NCBI GenBank assembly: GCA_964447315.1
Contig: CAYURQ010000004.1
Span: 1-58,647 of the forward strand
Direction of reading: 5' to 3'
DNA: 58,647 bases
DNA from: MWBV01 sp964447315
GTDB lineage: Archaea > Nanobdellota > Nanobdellia > Pacearchaeales > GW2011-AR1
Part shown: positions 1 through 8,456 of the stretch, piece by piece
Layout of the letters: every line of letters starts with the position of its first letter
Numbering within the stretch: the first letter of the stretch is position 1
Notes under the pieces: generated by a model
What the model was told of the DNA's origin: nothing
The model's database searches: none
Seen by the model: the letters and a program-made list of their open reading frames with translations, nothing else
Made by a program: the position numbers and the translations under genes

Positions 1-305
1 TTAGCTGGGTTAAGAACGTCGCGAGACAGTTTGTATGATATCTACTAGGTGTGTTATTGTCTGAGTGGAACAATCTTCTAGTACGAGAGGAACGGAGGTT
101 GGATGCCTCTGGTGAGCAGTTGTCATTTGGCAGGCTGCATAGCTACGCATTACATGGATAAGAGCTGAATGCATCTAAGCTCGAAGCCATCCGCAAAACG
201 AGACAATTAAGGCCGCAGAAGAAGACTGCGTTGATAGAGCTATTGTGTAAGATTCAAGCTTCGGCGAGAATTTCAGCATATAGCAACTAAAAGCCTCATT
301 TAATT
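1..305 (+). rRNA. 23S rRNA, 3' end (partial)
   Basis: The sarcin-ricin loop sequence AGTACGAGAGGAAC is at 80-93, preceded by the expected helix arms. The 3'-terminal motif (AGCAACTAAAAGCCTC, about 283-298) matches the usual end of large-subunit rRNA. The 5' part lies outside the window. The exact 3' end is not defined by sequence and is set at about 305. No 5S rRNA or tRNA follows it. The next 100 bases hold only a weak hairpin and a T-rich stretch (about 340-365) that may terminate transcription. Confidence 0.95.
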
Positions 306-402
306 TTTATGCCAAAGAAGCGTTGTTGGTCGGGATTTCCGTGCTTATTTTTTGTTCATATATTTCTAAAAGATTTATAAATTAATTTAATTTATAATTA
401 TT

Positions 403-603
403 ATGAACTTTAAATTTAATTTAGCAAAAGACTTATTTTCTTTAGTAATATCTATTGCAGCAAGTGTTATTATTATAGGTAGAACTTGTATATGTTTCAC
501 AGATGGAATATGTTGGAATTGTATCTTATGGATATTTGCAGGAATTGTTGTTTGTTTTTTAGTGCTGCATGTGATATTTAGTTTATTTCAAAAAAAGAAA
601 TAA
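403..603 (+). CDS. small two-helix membrane protein, unknown function
   Basis: A 66-residue protein with two hydrophobic segments (about residues 8-27 and 38-60), three cysteines near positions 29-39 between them, and a basic KKK C-terminus. A TATA-like stretch (TTTATAAATT, about 371-380) sits roughly 25-30 bp upstream of the ATG, which fits a leaderless transcript. It follows the rRNA on the same strand. I do not recognise a family. It is most likely a lineage-specific inner-membrane protein. Confidence 0.6.
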   Translation: MNFKFNLAKDLFSLVISIAASVIIIGRTCICFTDGICWNCILWIFAGIVVCFLVLHVIFSLFQKKK

Positions 604-675
604 TTTCCTGAAAAATAAAAAACACAATGTATCCTAAACAAAATTTATAAAGTCTTTATTCTCTAATTTTTACTC

Positions 676-858
676 ATGAACAAAGATGATGTTATAAAAA
701 TTGCAGAAGACTGGAAAAATAGAGTTAGTGAAACAGAAAAAACAAATAGAAATGAGGTTAAACTTTATCTTGAATATTTTCAATCAGTAGAACCAAGATT
801 AAATTCAATAGGCTATTCCACTGATAATTATAAAACCCTTGCAAATAGTTTGTTGTGA
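676..858 (+). CDS. short hypothetical protein (60 aa)
   Basis: A soluble, charged, probably helical 60-residue protein without cysteines or membrane segments. A TATA-like TTTATAAAG lies about 26 bp before the ATG (about 648-656), which supports a real leaderless gene. It lies between two membrane-protein genes on the same strand. I see no family signature. Confidence 0.5.
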   Translation: MNKDDVIKIAEDWKNRVSETEKTNRNEVKLYLEYFQSVEPRLNSIGYSTDNYKTLANSLL

Positions 859-895
859 GTGTTATATTTTTAAACTTTAAAATATTAATTTTTTT

Positions 896-1396
896 ATGTC
901 TAAAAAAGGTGATAATATAAAAAAGAAAGTTCCTCAAGAGTATAAATTTTTAAAAGCTCTTGGAAATTTTTTAATAATAACTGTTCTTGTTATAGGTGTT
1001 AGTGCTTATTTTTTAAATAAACAAGAAGTAATTGGATTTGTTTTTATTGGTTTGGGATTTATAACTCTTGGAATATTAAGAATCTACAAAGTAAAATTTA
1101 TCTCTGTTTATCCAGATATTATTTTTGGAGCAATTGACAATGGTATTTTAATTTTTGCAGCGGTTTTAGGAGGAAGAATTGGAGGAGTTCCTGGAGCAAT
1201 TATTGGAGGTGCTGCAGGAAACACTATAACTGATGGAATTGGAGGATTGTTTGAAGGAAATATTGCAGAACATCAAAGAGAATATAAAATTGACAATTTA
1301 AGAACAGCACTATCAACTTCTCTTGGAAAAATGGCAGGATGTTTATTTGGTGCTGGAATAGGACTATTAATTGTTTGGATTGTTAGTTTTATTTAA
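896..1396 (+). CDS. glycine-rich multi-pass membrane protein
   Basis: 166 residues. There are two hydrophobic helices at about 25-65 and a Gly-rich hydrophobic stretch (about 83-115, with GGRIGG and IIGGAAGN). A conserved-looking acidic segment (TDGIGGLFEGN) follows, and a last helix is at about 143-164. The arrangement resembles a small integral membrane protein with a glycine-zipper-like packing surface. The function is unknown. It is convergent with the P-type ATPase gene, and the two stop codons are separated by a single base. Confidence 0.65.
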   Translation: MSKKGDNIKKKVPQEYKFLKALGNFLIITVLVIGVSAYFLNKQEVIGFVFIGLGFITLGILRIYKVKFISVYPDIIFGAIDNGILIFAAVLGGRIGGVPGAIIGGAAGNTITDGIGGLFEGNIAEHQREYKIDNLRTALSTSLGKMAGCLFGAGIGLLIVWIVSFI

Positions 1397-1397
1397 A

Positions 1398-4052
1398 TTA
1401 ATGAATCCTTTTTCTGCATGGTTTGCAATATTTAACTAATTCAAATACAATTAATCCTGATAATGCTATAGGTAAAATGAAAAGCCAATCATTTATTGTT
1501 AATGGAACTAATTTAAATATTCCTGCAAGCGGGGTATAAAGAAGTATTAAATGAGCAACTATTGAAAATAAAACTGCATAATTAAGGAATTTATTTGAAA
1601 ATACTTTTTTCTTTAACAAAGGCATGCTTGATCTACAAGAATAAACAAAGAACATTTCAAACATTATTCCTGCGGTCATAACAATTGTTCTTACTTCTTC
1701 TATTGGAATTCCTTGATTTAACCAGTAAAAGAATACAAATGCTTTTACTATTAATGAAAATATTCCTACTGATAAAATGAATAACCAAACATGATCTAAT
1801 ATGCTTTTTTCCTGTCTGGGTTTTCTTTTCATAACATTTTCTTGTTTTTCAAAAACTAAAGCAAGAGCTGGAAAAGAATCTGTTATAAGATTTATCCAAA
1901 GAATATGTAATGGCAATAGAGGTAAAGGCATTCCTAGAATTATTGCTATTAAAATTAAAAACAAAGTACTAAAATTAACTGAAAGAAGATACTTTGTAAA
2001 TTTCTTTATATTATCATAAGTACGTCTTCCTTGCTTAACACCTTCCACTAATGAAGCAAAATTATCATCTATTAAAACTATATCTGAAACATCCCTTGCA
2101 ACGTCAGTTCCACGGATTCCCATAGAAATTCCAATATCCGCAGACTTTAATGCAAGAACATCATTTATTCCATCTCCAGTTATTGCAACTGTTTCTCCTC
2201 TATCTTGGAGAAGTTTTGTTATTCTAAATTTTTGGTGAGGAGTTATTCTTGCAAAGATTGCTGTTTTATCCATTCTTTCAAGCAACTCTGAATCCTTAAG
2301 ATTTTGTAGTTCTGAATCAGTTATTATTTCTCCTTCAATCCCTATTTGTTGGCCAATTGCATGAGCTGTTATGGGAGAATCTCCTGTTATCATTTTAACA
2401 ACAATTCCTGCTTTTTTACACTCAGAAATAGCTTTTTTAACTTCTTTTCTTGGAGGGTCAATCATTCCTGCAAATCCAAGAAAAATTAATGCTTCTTCTT
2501 TCATTGATTTTATATTTTCTTTTCTTGAAAATGTTTTGTAAGCAAATCCTAAAACACGTAAGGCTTCTCTTTCCATTTTTTTTGATTGTTCAAGTAAATC
2601 TTTTTTTCTGGAATTATTTAAAGCACGAATGTTTCCATTAACTAATTCAAAAGAGCATTTTTCAAGAAGTTTTTCAGGAGCTCCTTTAGTGTACATTGTT
2701 AAATTTCTTTTATTATCTCTAACAATACTCATCATTTTTCTTTTAGAATCAAACTCGAATTTTTTAACACTAGGTTCATCTTCAATTAATTCTTTTTTAT
2801 CAAAACCTAAATCAAGAGCATTCATTACTAATGCTTGTTCTGTTGGATCTCCTACAAAAGAATATTTTTTAGCTGTTAACTCATATCTTGCATTGTTGCA
2901 TAAAAGACTTGCTTTCATTAAATAATTTAAGACTTTATTGTCTTTTATTTTAAATTTTTTTCCATTTAAAAATAAATCTTGTTTTTTCTTTTTCAAGAAC
3001 ATATTGTCTGCAAATATCTCTTGAATTGTCATTTGTTCTTGAGTTAAGGTTCCTGTTTTATCTGTGCAAATAACAGTAACGCTTCCTAGTGTTTCAACAG
3101 CAGGAAGTTTTCTTATTATTACATTTTTTTTAGAAAGTACCATTGATGATATTGAAAATGCAATTGCCAGAACAGCAGGTAATCCTTCTGGAATTGCTCC
3201 AACAGCAAGAGCAACTCCGGTCATAAATAATTCAATTAGTTCTGCATTTGTTATTAAACCAACTAAAATTATCAAGGCTATTAATGCAAAAATAAACATT
3301 CCTAATTGTTTTGAGAATTTATCAAGACGTTTTTGCATTGGTGTTTTTTTATCTTCAATTTCTTGAAGGGTTTCTGCAATTCTTCCAAAAACAGTATTCA
3401 TTCCTGTTGCTAACACTAATGCTTTAGAAGAACCAGCAACAACTTGTGTTCCTGTAAAAACCATATTTTTTATTTTTGAAAGTGAAGTTTGTTGGTGAAG
3501 TTTTTCAATTTTTTTATTTACAGGAAGGCTTTCTCCTGTAAGAATTGCTTCATTTGTCTTGAAATCATCTGCCTCAAGCAAAACACAATCTGCATTTACT
3601 TTATCTCCTTGCTCTAATAAAATAATATCTCCTGGAACCAACATAACAGAAGGTATTTCTGAAACTTTTCCGTCCCTTATAACAGTTGATTTAGGAACCA
3701 TCATTTTCCTCAAAGAAATTATTGCTTTTTCTGCTTTGTATTGTTGAAAAAATCCAATTCCAGCATTAAGTAAAATAATAATAAAAATAACTATTCCATC
3801 TATAATGTCTCCGATGTAAAACATTATAATAGAGGCTGCTATTAAAATATAAATTAAAAAAGAATTAAACTGTTCCAATAAAATTTTCAAAGGTTTTAAT
3901 TTATTTATTTGTTTAATTTCATTTTTTCCATGTTTAGCTAAAAGTTCTTTTGCTTTGCTTTGAGTTAGGCCTTTTTCAGAATCTGTATTAAATTCTTTAA
4001 ATAATTCCTTATTTGATTTTGTGTAAAAATGTAAGGGTACCTCTTTGTTCAT
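1398..4052 (-). CDS. P-type cation-transporting ATPase (calcium-pump type)
   Basis: 884 residues with the full P-type ATPase layout. An N-terminal cation-ATPase domain comes first, then the actuator-domain TGES (172-175) and the M4 motif PEGL (288-291). The phosphorylated Asp331 lies in DKTGTLT, a nucleotide-binding KGAPE is at 456-460, and the hinge motif GDGIND is at 626-631. C-terminal membrane helices include LWINLITDSFPALAL. The PEGLPAV sequence and the C-terminal helices place it with SERCA/PMA-like type II pumps, so Ca2+ (or another divalent cation) export across the cell membrane is likely. The ion specificity is inferred. The hinge continues as DVLALKSADIG where many pumps have DAPALKKADIG. 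It is monocistronic and convergent with the gene at 896-1396. Confidence 0.93.
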   Translation of the reverse strand: MNKEVPLHFYTKSNKELFKEFNTDSEKGLTQSKAKELLAKHGKNEIKQINKLKPLKILLEQFNSFLIYILIAASIIMFYIGDIIDGIVIFIIILLNAGIGFFQQYKAEKAIISLRKMMVPKSTVIRDGKVSEIPSVMLVPGDIILLEQGDKVNADCVLLEADDFKTNEAILTGESLPVNKKIEKLHQQTSLSKIKNMVFTGTQVVAGSSKALVLATGMNTVFGRIAETLQEIEDKKTPMQKRLDKFSKQLGMFIFALIALIILVGLITNAELIELFMTGVALAVGAIPEGLPAVLAIAFSISSMVLSKKNVIIRKLPAVETLGSVTVICTDKTGTLTQEQMTIQEIFADNMFLKKKKQDLFLNGKKFKIKDNKVLNYLMKASLLCNNARYELTAKKYSFVGDPTEQALVMNALDLGFDKKELIEDEPSVKKFEFDSKRKMMSIVRDNKRNLTMYTKGAPEKLLEKCSFELVNGNIRALNNSRKKDLLEQSKKMEREALRVLGFAYKTFSRKENIKSMKEEALIFLGFAGMIDPPRKEVKKAISECKKAGIVVKMITGDSPITAHAIGQQIGIEGEIITDSELQNLKDSELLERMDKTAIFARITPHQKFRITKLLQDRGETVAITGDGINDVLALKSADIGISMGIRGTDVARDVSDIVLIDDNFASLVEGVKQGRRTYDNIKKFTKYLLSVNFSTLFLILIAIILGMPLPLLPLHILWINLITDSFPALALVFEKQENVMKRKPRQEKSILDHVWLFILSVGIFSLIVKAFVFFYWLNQGIPIEEVRTIVMTAGIMFEMFFVYSCRSSMPLLKKKVFSNKFLNYAVLFSIVAHLILLYTPLAGIFKLVPLTINDWLFILPIALSGLIVFELVKYCKPCRKRIH

Positions 4053-4128
4053 TTTAAATTCAATTTATCTTTTTTTTATAAAAAATTTAGGAAAAATGTG
4101 TTTTTATAATTAATCCAAAAAGAAAAAC

Positions 4129-4138
4129 CTTAAAAATA
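4129..4138 (+). promoter_or_regulatory. TATA box of the RNase P RNA gene
   Basis: CTTAAAAATA sits about 26 bp upstream of position 4157-4160. That is where the 5' strand of the terminal P1 helix of the RNase P RNA begins, so promoter and RNA boundary agree. Confidence 0.6.
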
Positions 4139-4156
4139 CTAAAAAACCTGTATTTT

Positions 4157-4508
4157 TGTAAGTCAGGTAGTTAACTACGGGAATCTTGGATTAAATTCCA
4201 AAATATCGAGAAAAATAACGATATTGATTTCTGAGGAAGGTCTGGACACCATTATAAAATCACTAGGGAAATCCTAGGCGTTGTGAGGCGTGGCTCCATT
4301 TCGGGTTAATAACCGGAATGGTTAAGGATATTTATATCTTTAACTGGTATAGAGACGAGCGTATTAAGTTACGATGGAACGAGCATCCTGATTGGTGCAA
4401 GGCGAACCCTTTTTTAAGGTAGTGCTGCATAGTTGAATGTTAACACAAACTGTTTGTCCTGATTCAGGAAACAAAGTTTGACAGAATCTAGCCTATTCCT
4501 GGCTTACA
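4157..4508 (+). ncRNA. rnpB: RNase P RNA (archaeal)
   Basis: Catalytic RNA of ribonuclease P, which removes tRNA 5' leaders. The first 11 bases (4157-4167, TGTAAGTCAGG) pair with the last 11 (4498-4508, CCTGGCTTACA) as helix P1. The conserved GAGGAA of CR-I is at 4233-4238. The strand AGGTCTGGA (4238-4246) pairs with TCTAGCCT (4487-4494), leaving the universally bulged U (4241) of helix P4. ACAGAA of CR-V (4481-4486) directly precedes the P4 3' strand. A GGTGCAAGGCGA segment (about 4394-4405) matches the specificity-domain/CR-IV region. Hairpins at 4186-4201 (TTGGA/TCCAA) and 4203-4226 form the P3 region. The gene is followed 50 bp later by tRNA-Phe on the same strand. Confidence 0.95.
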
Positions 4509-4558
4509 TTAACTTTAAAAAACTCTTATTCTCTAGATATTTACAGATTATACTCTAG

Positions 4559-4629
4559 GGGGCACTAGCTCAGTGGGAGAGCACATGACTGAAGATCATG
4601 GTGGCCGGGTTCGATTCCCGGGTGCCCCA
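4559..4629 (+). tRNA. tRNA-Phe (anticodon GAA)
   Basis: A complete cloverleaf. The acceptor stem GGGGCAC (4559-4565) pairs with GTGCCCC (4622-4628), with discriminator A4629. The D stem is GCTC/GAGC (4568-4571/4579-4582) and the anticodon stem is CATGA/TCATG. The anticodon loop CTGAAGA puts GAA at 4591-4593. The T arm is CCGGG-TTCGATT-CCCGG. It is only 71 nt long, with a short D loop and a 4-nt variable region. There is no intron, and the CCA end is not encoded, as is common in archaea. Confidence 0.97.
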
Positions 4630-4694
4630 TTTTTAGTTTCAGAGAAACATTTATAAAATAAAAAATTCTAATTATATTATTAAAAGAGGATAAG

Positions 4695-4943
4695 ATGCAA
4701 GAAATAAAAAGCCTTTCAAGTTATATTTTAAGTATTGTAGCTTTAGTTTTTGCTTTTTTTAGTCCTGTACCAGGATTAGTTTTAGGAGTAATTTCATTAG
4801 TTATGTCTGTTAAACACAAAAACAAAGTTTCACACTTAGGTAAAATAATGAGTATTATTGCAATTATTGTAAGCTTAATATTTATTTTAATTGCTTTACT
4901 TATTTCATTCGGTGTGATAAATTTACCAAATATACCAGTATAA
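4695..4943 (+). CDS. small DUF4190-like membrane protein
   Basis: 82 residues with two long hydrophobic helices (about 9-39 and 50-77) joined by a short basic loop (KHKNKVSHLGK). This is the usual form of DUF4190-type membrane proteins (helix, PVPGLVLGVISL, loop, G-K-x-x, helix). A ribosome-binding site AGAGGAT lies 7 bases before the ATG. The next gene starts one base after the stop, so the two are probably translationally coupled. The role is unknown. Confidence 0.65.
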   Translation: MQEIKSLSSYILSIVALVFAFFSPVPGLVLGVISLVMSVKHKNKVSHLGKIMSIIAIIVSLIFILIALLISFGVINLPNIPV

Positions 4944-4944
4944 A

Positions 4945-5517
4945 ATGATTAAAAAAACAAATAAAAAAGCAGCAATGGAAATGTCTGTAGGAACTATTGT
5001 TACTATAGTATTATTAATGGCTGTACTAGTTCTTGGTTTAACATTAGTAAGAAGTATTTTTGGAAGTGCTCAGGGAGCAGTTGATTTAACAGATAGTCAA
5101 CTTAAAGAAGAAATAAGTGATATTTTTGGAGATGATGATTTATCAAAATTAGCTGTATACCCTTCAACAAGACTTAAATTAAGAAAAGGAAAAGAGCTAT
5201 CTCCTTTAGGATTTTCAGTAAGAAATATTGAAAGAGATCCATTGAATGCATACTATACTCTAAAGTTTATTGGATCAGATTGTGGTATTACTCCTGACAA
5301 AGGAGAGGAATTAATTGTTTTAAGAAGACAAGGAACAATATCTGTAGGTGCTAGCAGTGTTATGGAATATCCAATATTATTGAGTTTTAGAATTCCAGAA
5401 GATTTCCCTGCATGTTTAATTACTTATGATTTAATAATATCAGAAGATCCAACTTTTGATAATACTGAATTAAAATATTCTAGTATAGGAATTGATGTTG
5501 AAATAGTTGGAAGATAA
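4945..5517 (+). CDS. pilin-like secreted protein with N-terminal anchor
   Basis: 190 residues. The N-terminus has a short basic stretch, KKAAMEMS, and a hydrophobic helix (about 14-37). This resembles archaeal type IV pilin/archaellin-like (class III) signal sequences, although a canonical KKG cleavage site is not visible. The remainder is a soluble, beta-rich ectodomain with two cysteines that would face the cell exterior. It is joined to the preceding DUF4190-like gene by TAA-A-ATG. The exact role is unknown. An adhesion or surface-structure subunit is an inference. Confidence 0.65.
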   Translation: MIKKTNKKAAMEMSVGTIVTIVLLMAVLVLGLTLVRSIFGSAQGAVDLTDSQLKEEISDIFGDDDLSKLAVYPSTRLKLRKGKELSPLGFSVRNIERDPLNAYYTLKFIGSDCGITPDKGEELIVLRRQGTISVGASSVMEYPILLSFRIPEDFPACLITYDLIISEDPTFDNTELKYSSIGIDVEIVGR

Positions 5518-5552
5518 ACTAATTTTTTAAACCTTAAATTCTTGTATTAAAC

Positions 5553-6935
5553 ATGGTTTTGAAAGTATACAATACATTAACTAGGAAAAAAGAAACATTT
5601 AAGCCAATTCATGAAGGGAAAGTTGGAATATATACTTGTGGACCAACTGTTTATTGGTATCAACATATTGGAAACCTTAGGGCTTATGTTTTTGCAGATA
5701 TTTTGAAGAGGGTTCTTACTTATAATAAGTATAAGGTAAAACATGTTATTAACATTACAGATGTTGGACATTTAACAGATGATGCAGACCAAGGAGAAGA
5801 TAAAATGGAAAAATCTGCATCAAAGCAAGGTAAAAGTCCCAAAGAAATTGCAGATTATTATTTTAAAATATTTGATAAAGATTTAAGTAAATTAAACGTA
5901 ATTAAACCAGATATTTGGTGTAAAGCAACAGAGCATATTAAACAACAAATTGATTTAATTAAAAAGCTTGAAGAAAAAGGTTATACTTATAAAACAAGTG
6001 ATGGAATTTATTTTGATACTTCTAAATTCAAAGATTACTCTAAACTAGCTAAATTAAATATTGAAAACTTACAAGCTGGAAAAAGAATTGGAATTGGTGA
6101 AAAGAAAAATAAAACTGATTTTGCTTTATGGAAATTCTCTAAACCAGATGAAAAAAGATTGCAAGAATGGGACCCGCAAGACTTTGGTGCGGAATGGCCC
6201 AAGGGATTTCCAGGATGGCATATTGAATGTTCTGCAATGTCTTCAAAATATTTAGGAAAACAATTTGACATTCATACTGGGGGAGAAGATCATGTTCCTA
6301 TACATCATACAAATGAAATTGCTCAAAGTGAATGTGGTTTTGATGTTAAGCCTTGGGTTAAATACTGGATGCATGGAGCTTTCTTGGTTTTTGGTGGAGA
6401 AAAAATGAGTAAGAGTTCTGGAAAAATAGCAACTTTAAATGATTTGCATATTCAAGGATTTCATCCTATGCATTACAGATACTTTCTTTTAACAGGACAT
6501 TATAGAAAACAAATTAATTTTACAAAAAAGAATTTAGAAAATGCAAAAAACTCTTATGAACGTCTTAAAAATATAATTAAAGATATTTCAAAAGAAAAAG
6601 GAGTTAATAAAAAATATCTTAATGAATTTGAAAAATCAATTAATGATGATTTGGAAATGCCAAATGCACTTAAGGTTTTATGGGAATTGGTTAGAGATGA
6701 ATCTGCTAAGAAAAAATATGAAACAATAAAAAAAATGGATGAAGTTTTTGGATTAGATTTGCTTAAGTTTGAAAAAGTTGAATTTCCAAAAGAAGTTCAA
6801 AGATTAGTTGATGAACGTGAAATATCAAGAAAATTAAAAGATTGGAAAAAAGCAGATGAAATTAGAGAAGAAGTTAAAAAACTTGGTTTTCAAATTAATG
6901 ATACAAAAGAAGGAGTAGAGGTTTTGAAAATTTAA
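5553..6935 (+). CDS. cysS: cysteinyl-tRNA synthetase
   Basis: A class I synthetase that charges tRNA-Cys in the cytoplasm. At 460 residues it is a normal length. The HIGH motif is HIGN (38-41) within CGPTVYWYQHIGN. KMSKS is at 284-288. The zinc and cysteine-recognition ligands are visible as Cys29, Cys226 (HIECSAMS), His251 and Glu255 (HHTNEIAQSE). The C-terminal DALR-type helical region ends in KLKDWKKADEIREEV, typical of CysRS. A TATA-like TTTTAAAC (about 5524-5531) lies 25 bp before the ATG, suggesting a leaderless message. Confidence 0.97.
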   Translation: MVLKVYNTLTRKKETFKPIHEGKVGIYTCGPTVYWYQHIGNLRAYVFADILKRVLTYNKYKVKHVINITDVGHLTDDADQGEDKMEKSASKQGKSPKEIADYYFKIFDKDLSKLNVIKPDIWCKATEHIKQQIDLIKKLEEKGYTYKTSDGIYFDTSKFKDYSKLAKLNIENLQAGKRIGIGEKKNKTDFALWKFSKPDEKRLQEWDPQDFGAEWPKGFPGWHIECSAMSSKYLGKQFDIHTGGEDHVPIHHTNEIAQSECGFDVKPWVKYWMHGAFLVFGGEKMSKSSGKIATLNDLHIQGFHPMHYRYFLLTGHYRKQINFTKKNLENAKNSYERLKNIIKDISKEKGVNKKYLNEFEKSINDDLEMPNALKVLWELVRDESAKKKYETIKKMDEVFGLDLLKFEKVEFPKEVQRLVDEREISRKLKDWKKADEIREEVKKLGFQINDTKEGVEVLKI

Positions 6936-6944
6936 AAAAATAAA

Positions 6945-7064
6945 ATGAATGAAGAAAACACAGATTGCCCTTGTCCATGCGTAAGTTGTCCAAGACATGG
7001 AAATTGCAATGAATGCCAAGCTTATCATCATGGACGTGGAGAAAAAACTCAATGTGGCAAATAA
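6945..7064 (+). CDS. 39-residue Cys/His-rich zinc-binding-type protein
   Basis: A short ORF directly downstream of cysS encodes 39 residues with eight cysteines and three histidines, including CPCPCVSCPRHGNCNEC, YHHGRG and a final C-G-K. The CPRHGxCxxC...HH pattern resembles small bacterial/archaeal Cys-rich proteins of the DUF6485 type. Metal binding is inferred from the ligands. It starts 9 bp after the cysS stop and is probably co-transcribed with it. The coding character is supported by the regular CxxC spacing and the lack of stops. Confidence 0.7.
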   Translation: MNEENTDCPCPCVSCPRHGNCNECQAYHHGRGEKTQCGK

Positions 7065-7104
7065 TTTTAAAAACTAATTTAACTATTAATTATAGAGGTG
7101 CAAT

Positions 7105-8385
7105 ATGACAAGAGTTCATTATGATAGCTTTATTGACTTAAAATACAAACCAAATAAAACAGATTTAATTTGTCAATTTAAAATAATTCCTGAAAAAGGA
7201 TATAATTTTAGAGAAGTATGTTCTATTACAGCTGGTGAAAGTAGTGTTGGAACTTGGACAGACTTAACAACAGTAAATAAAAAAACTCAAAAAAAAATTA
7301 CTCCAAAAGTATTTTATCTTGATAATAAAAATAAAAGATGTAGAATTGCTTATCCTATTGAATTATTTGAATTAGGAAATGTGCCTTGCATTATGTCTTC
7401 TATTGGAGGAAATATTTATGGTATGAAATGTGTTAAAGGGTTGTTATGGGAAGATGTTGAATTTCCTGAGAAATTATTGAAAAGTTTCAAAGGACCTAGA
7501 TTTGGAATTCCTGGAATACGTAAATACTTAAGAGTTTATGATAGGCCTTTAGTTGGAACAATAGTTAAGCCAAAAGTTGGATTGAATAGTAAAGAACATG
7601 CAGAAGTTGCTTATAGGTCTTGGTTAGGAGGATGTGATATTGTAAAAGATGATGAAAATTTAACAAGTCAAAGTTTCAATAAATTTAAAGAAAGATTTTT
7701 GTTAACTATTAAAGCATGTAAACGTGCTGAAGAAGTTACACATGAAAAAAAAGTCTACTTAATTAATTGTACTGCAGAATCTGAGGAAATGAAAAAAAGA
7801 ATTAAATTTGTAGAAAATAATGGAGGAAATTATATTATGCTTGATATTTTAACATTAGGATGGAGTGCATTACAAACTGCACGTAATTCAACTAAACTTC
7901 CAATACATGCACATAGAGCAGGGCATGCAATGTTTACGCGTTCTGATAAACATGGAATGAAAATGGAAGTTATTGCACAATTTGCCAGAATGATTGGGGT
8001 TGATACTTTACATATTGGAACTGCTTATGGAAAAATGAGTGGTCCTAAAGATGAAATATTACATATTGAAAAAGAAATAGAGCAACAAGCAACAAAACAA
8101 ACCAAAGAAAATTTATCTCAAAGGTGGTTTAAAGTAAAACCTGTTTTTGCAGTTGCATCAGGAGGAGTGCACCCTGGAATTATCCCTCAAATAATGAACT
8201 TTATGGGCAAAGATGTTGTAATTCAAGCAGGAGGGGGCATACATGGACACCCTTATGGAACAGTTGCAGGAGCAAGAGCAATGAGGCAAGCAGTAGATGC
8301 TTGTCTTAAAAAAATTCCTTTGAAAAAATATGCTCAAGATTCTGAAAACCATGAACTTAAACAAGCTTTAGAAAAATGGGAATAA
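7105..8385 (+). CDS. rbcL: RuBisCO large subunit, form III type
   Basis: Ribulose-1,5-bisphosphate carboxylase. In archaeal form III systems it consumes RuBP made from nucleotide (AMP) ribose, giving 3-phosphoglycerate. At 426 residues it fits form III. All active-site groups can be placed: Glu45, Thr50-Trp51 and Asn103 in the N-terminal domain; Lys155 and Lys157 in KPKVG; the carbamylated Lys181 with Asp183-Glu184 in KDDEN; His268/His270/Arg271 in HAHRAGH; His303; the loop-6 Lys310; Ser352-Gly-Gly; and Gly376-378. Loop 6 reads KMSG where many enzymes have KLEG or KMEG. A Shine-Dalgarno site GAGGTG (7095-7100) fixes the ATG. AMP phosphorylase and ribose-1,5-bisphosphate isomerase genes are not in the window. 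Confidence 0.93.
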   Translation: MTRVHYDSFIDLKYKPNKTDLICQFKIIPEKGYNFREVCSITAGESSVGTWTDLTTVNKKTQKKITPKVFYLDNKNKRCRIAYPIELFELGNVPCIMSSIGGNIYGMKCVKGLLWEDVEFPEKLLKSFKGPRFGIPGIRKYLRVYDRPLVGTIVKPKVGLNSKEHAEVAYRSWLGGCDIVKDDENLTSQSFNKFKERFLLTIKACKRAEEVTHEKKVYLINCTAESEEMKKRIKFVENNGGNYIMLDILTLGWSALQTARNSTKLPIHAHRAGHAMFTRSDKHGMKMEVIAQFARMIGVDTLHIGTAYGKMSGPKDEILHIEKEIEQQATKQTKENLSQRWFKVKPVFAVASGGVHPGIIPQIMNFMGKDVVIQAGGGIHGHPYGTVAGARAMRQAVDACLKKIPLKKYAQDSENHELKQALEKWE

Positions 8386-8428
8386 TTTTCCTAGAAAAGT
8401 TAAAGTGGATATTCCCATGCAAAAAAGC

Positions 8429-8446
8429 ATAAAAACCCTTAATTCT
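8429..8446 (+). promoter_or_regulatory. promoter of the NFACT-R gene (TATA plus TTAATTCTT)
   Basis: CATAAAAAC (8429-8437) is about 26 bp before the ATG at 8457 and is followed by CTTAATTCTT. The same two-part arrangement occurs before the eS19 operon (9111-9128) and before the gene at 21115. Confidence 0.5.
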
Positions 8447-8456
8447 TGAAAAAGCT

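Noticed and set aside
310..365. Possible processing helix or 5S rRNA after the 23S rRNA
   Set aside because: Only short, weak stems. No 5S signature was found.
3064..3366. 100-codon plus-strand ORF
   Set aside because: Fully antisense to the P-type ATPase, whose motifs and length make it certain.
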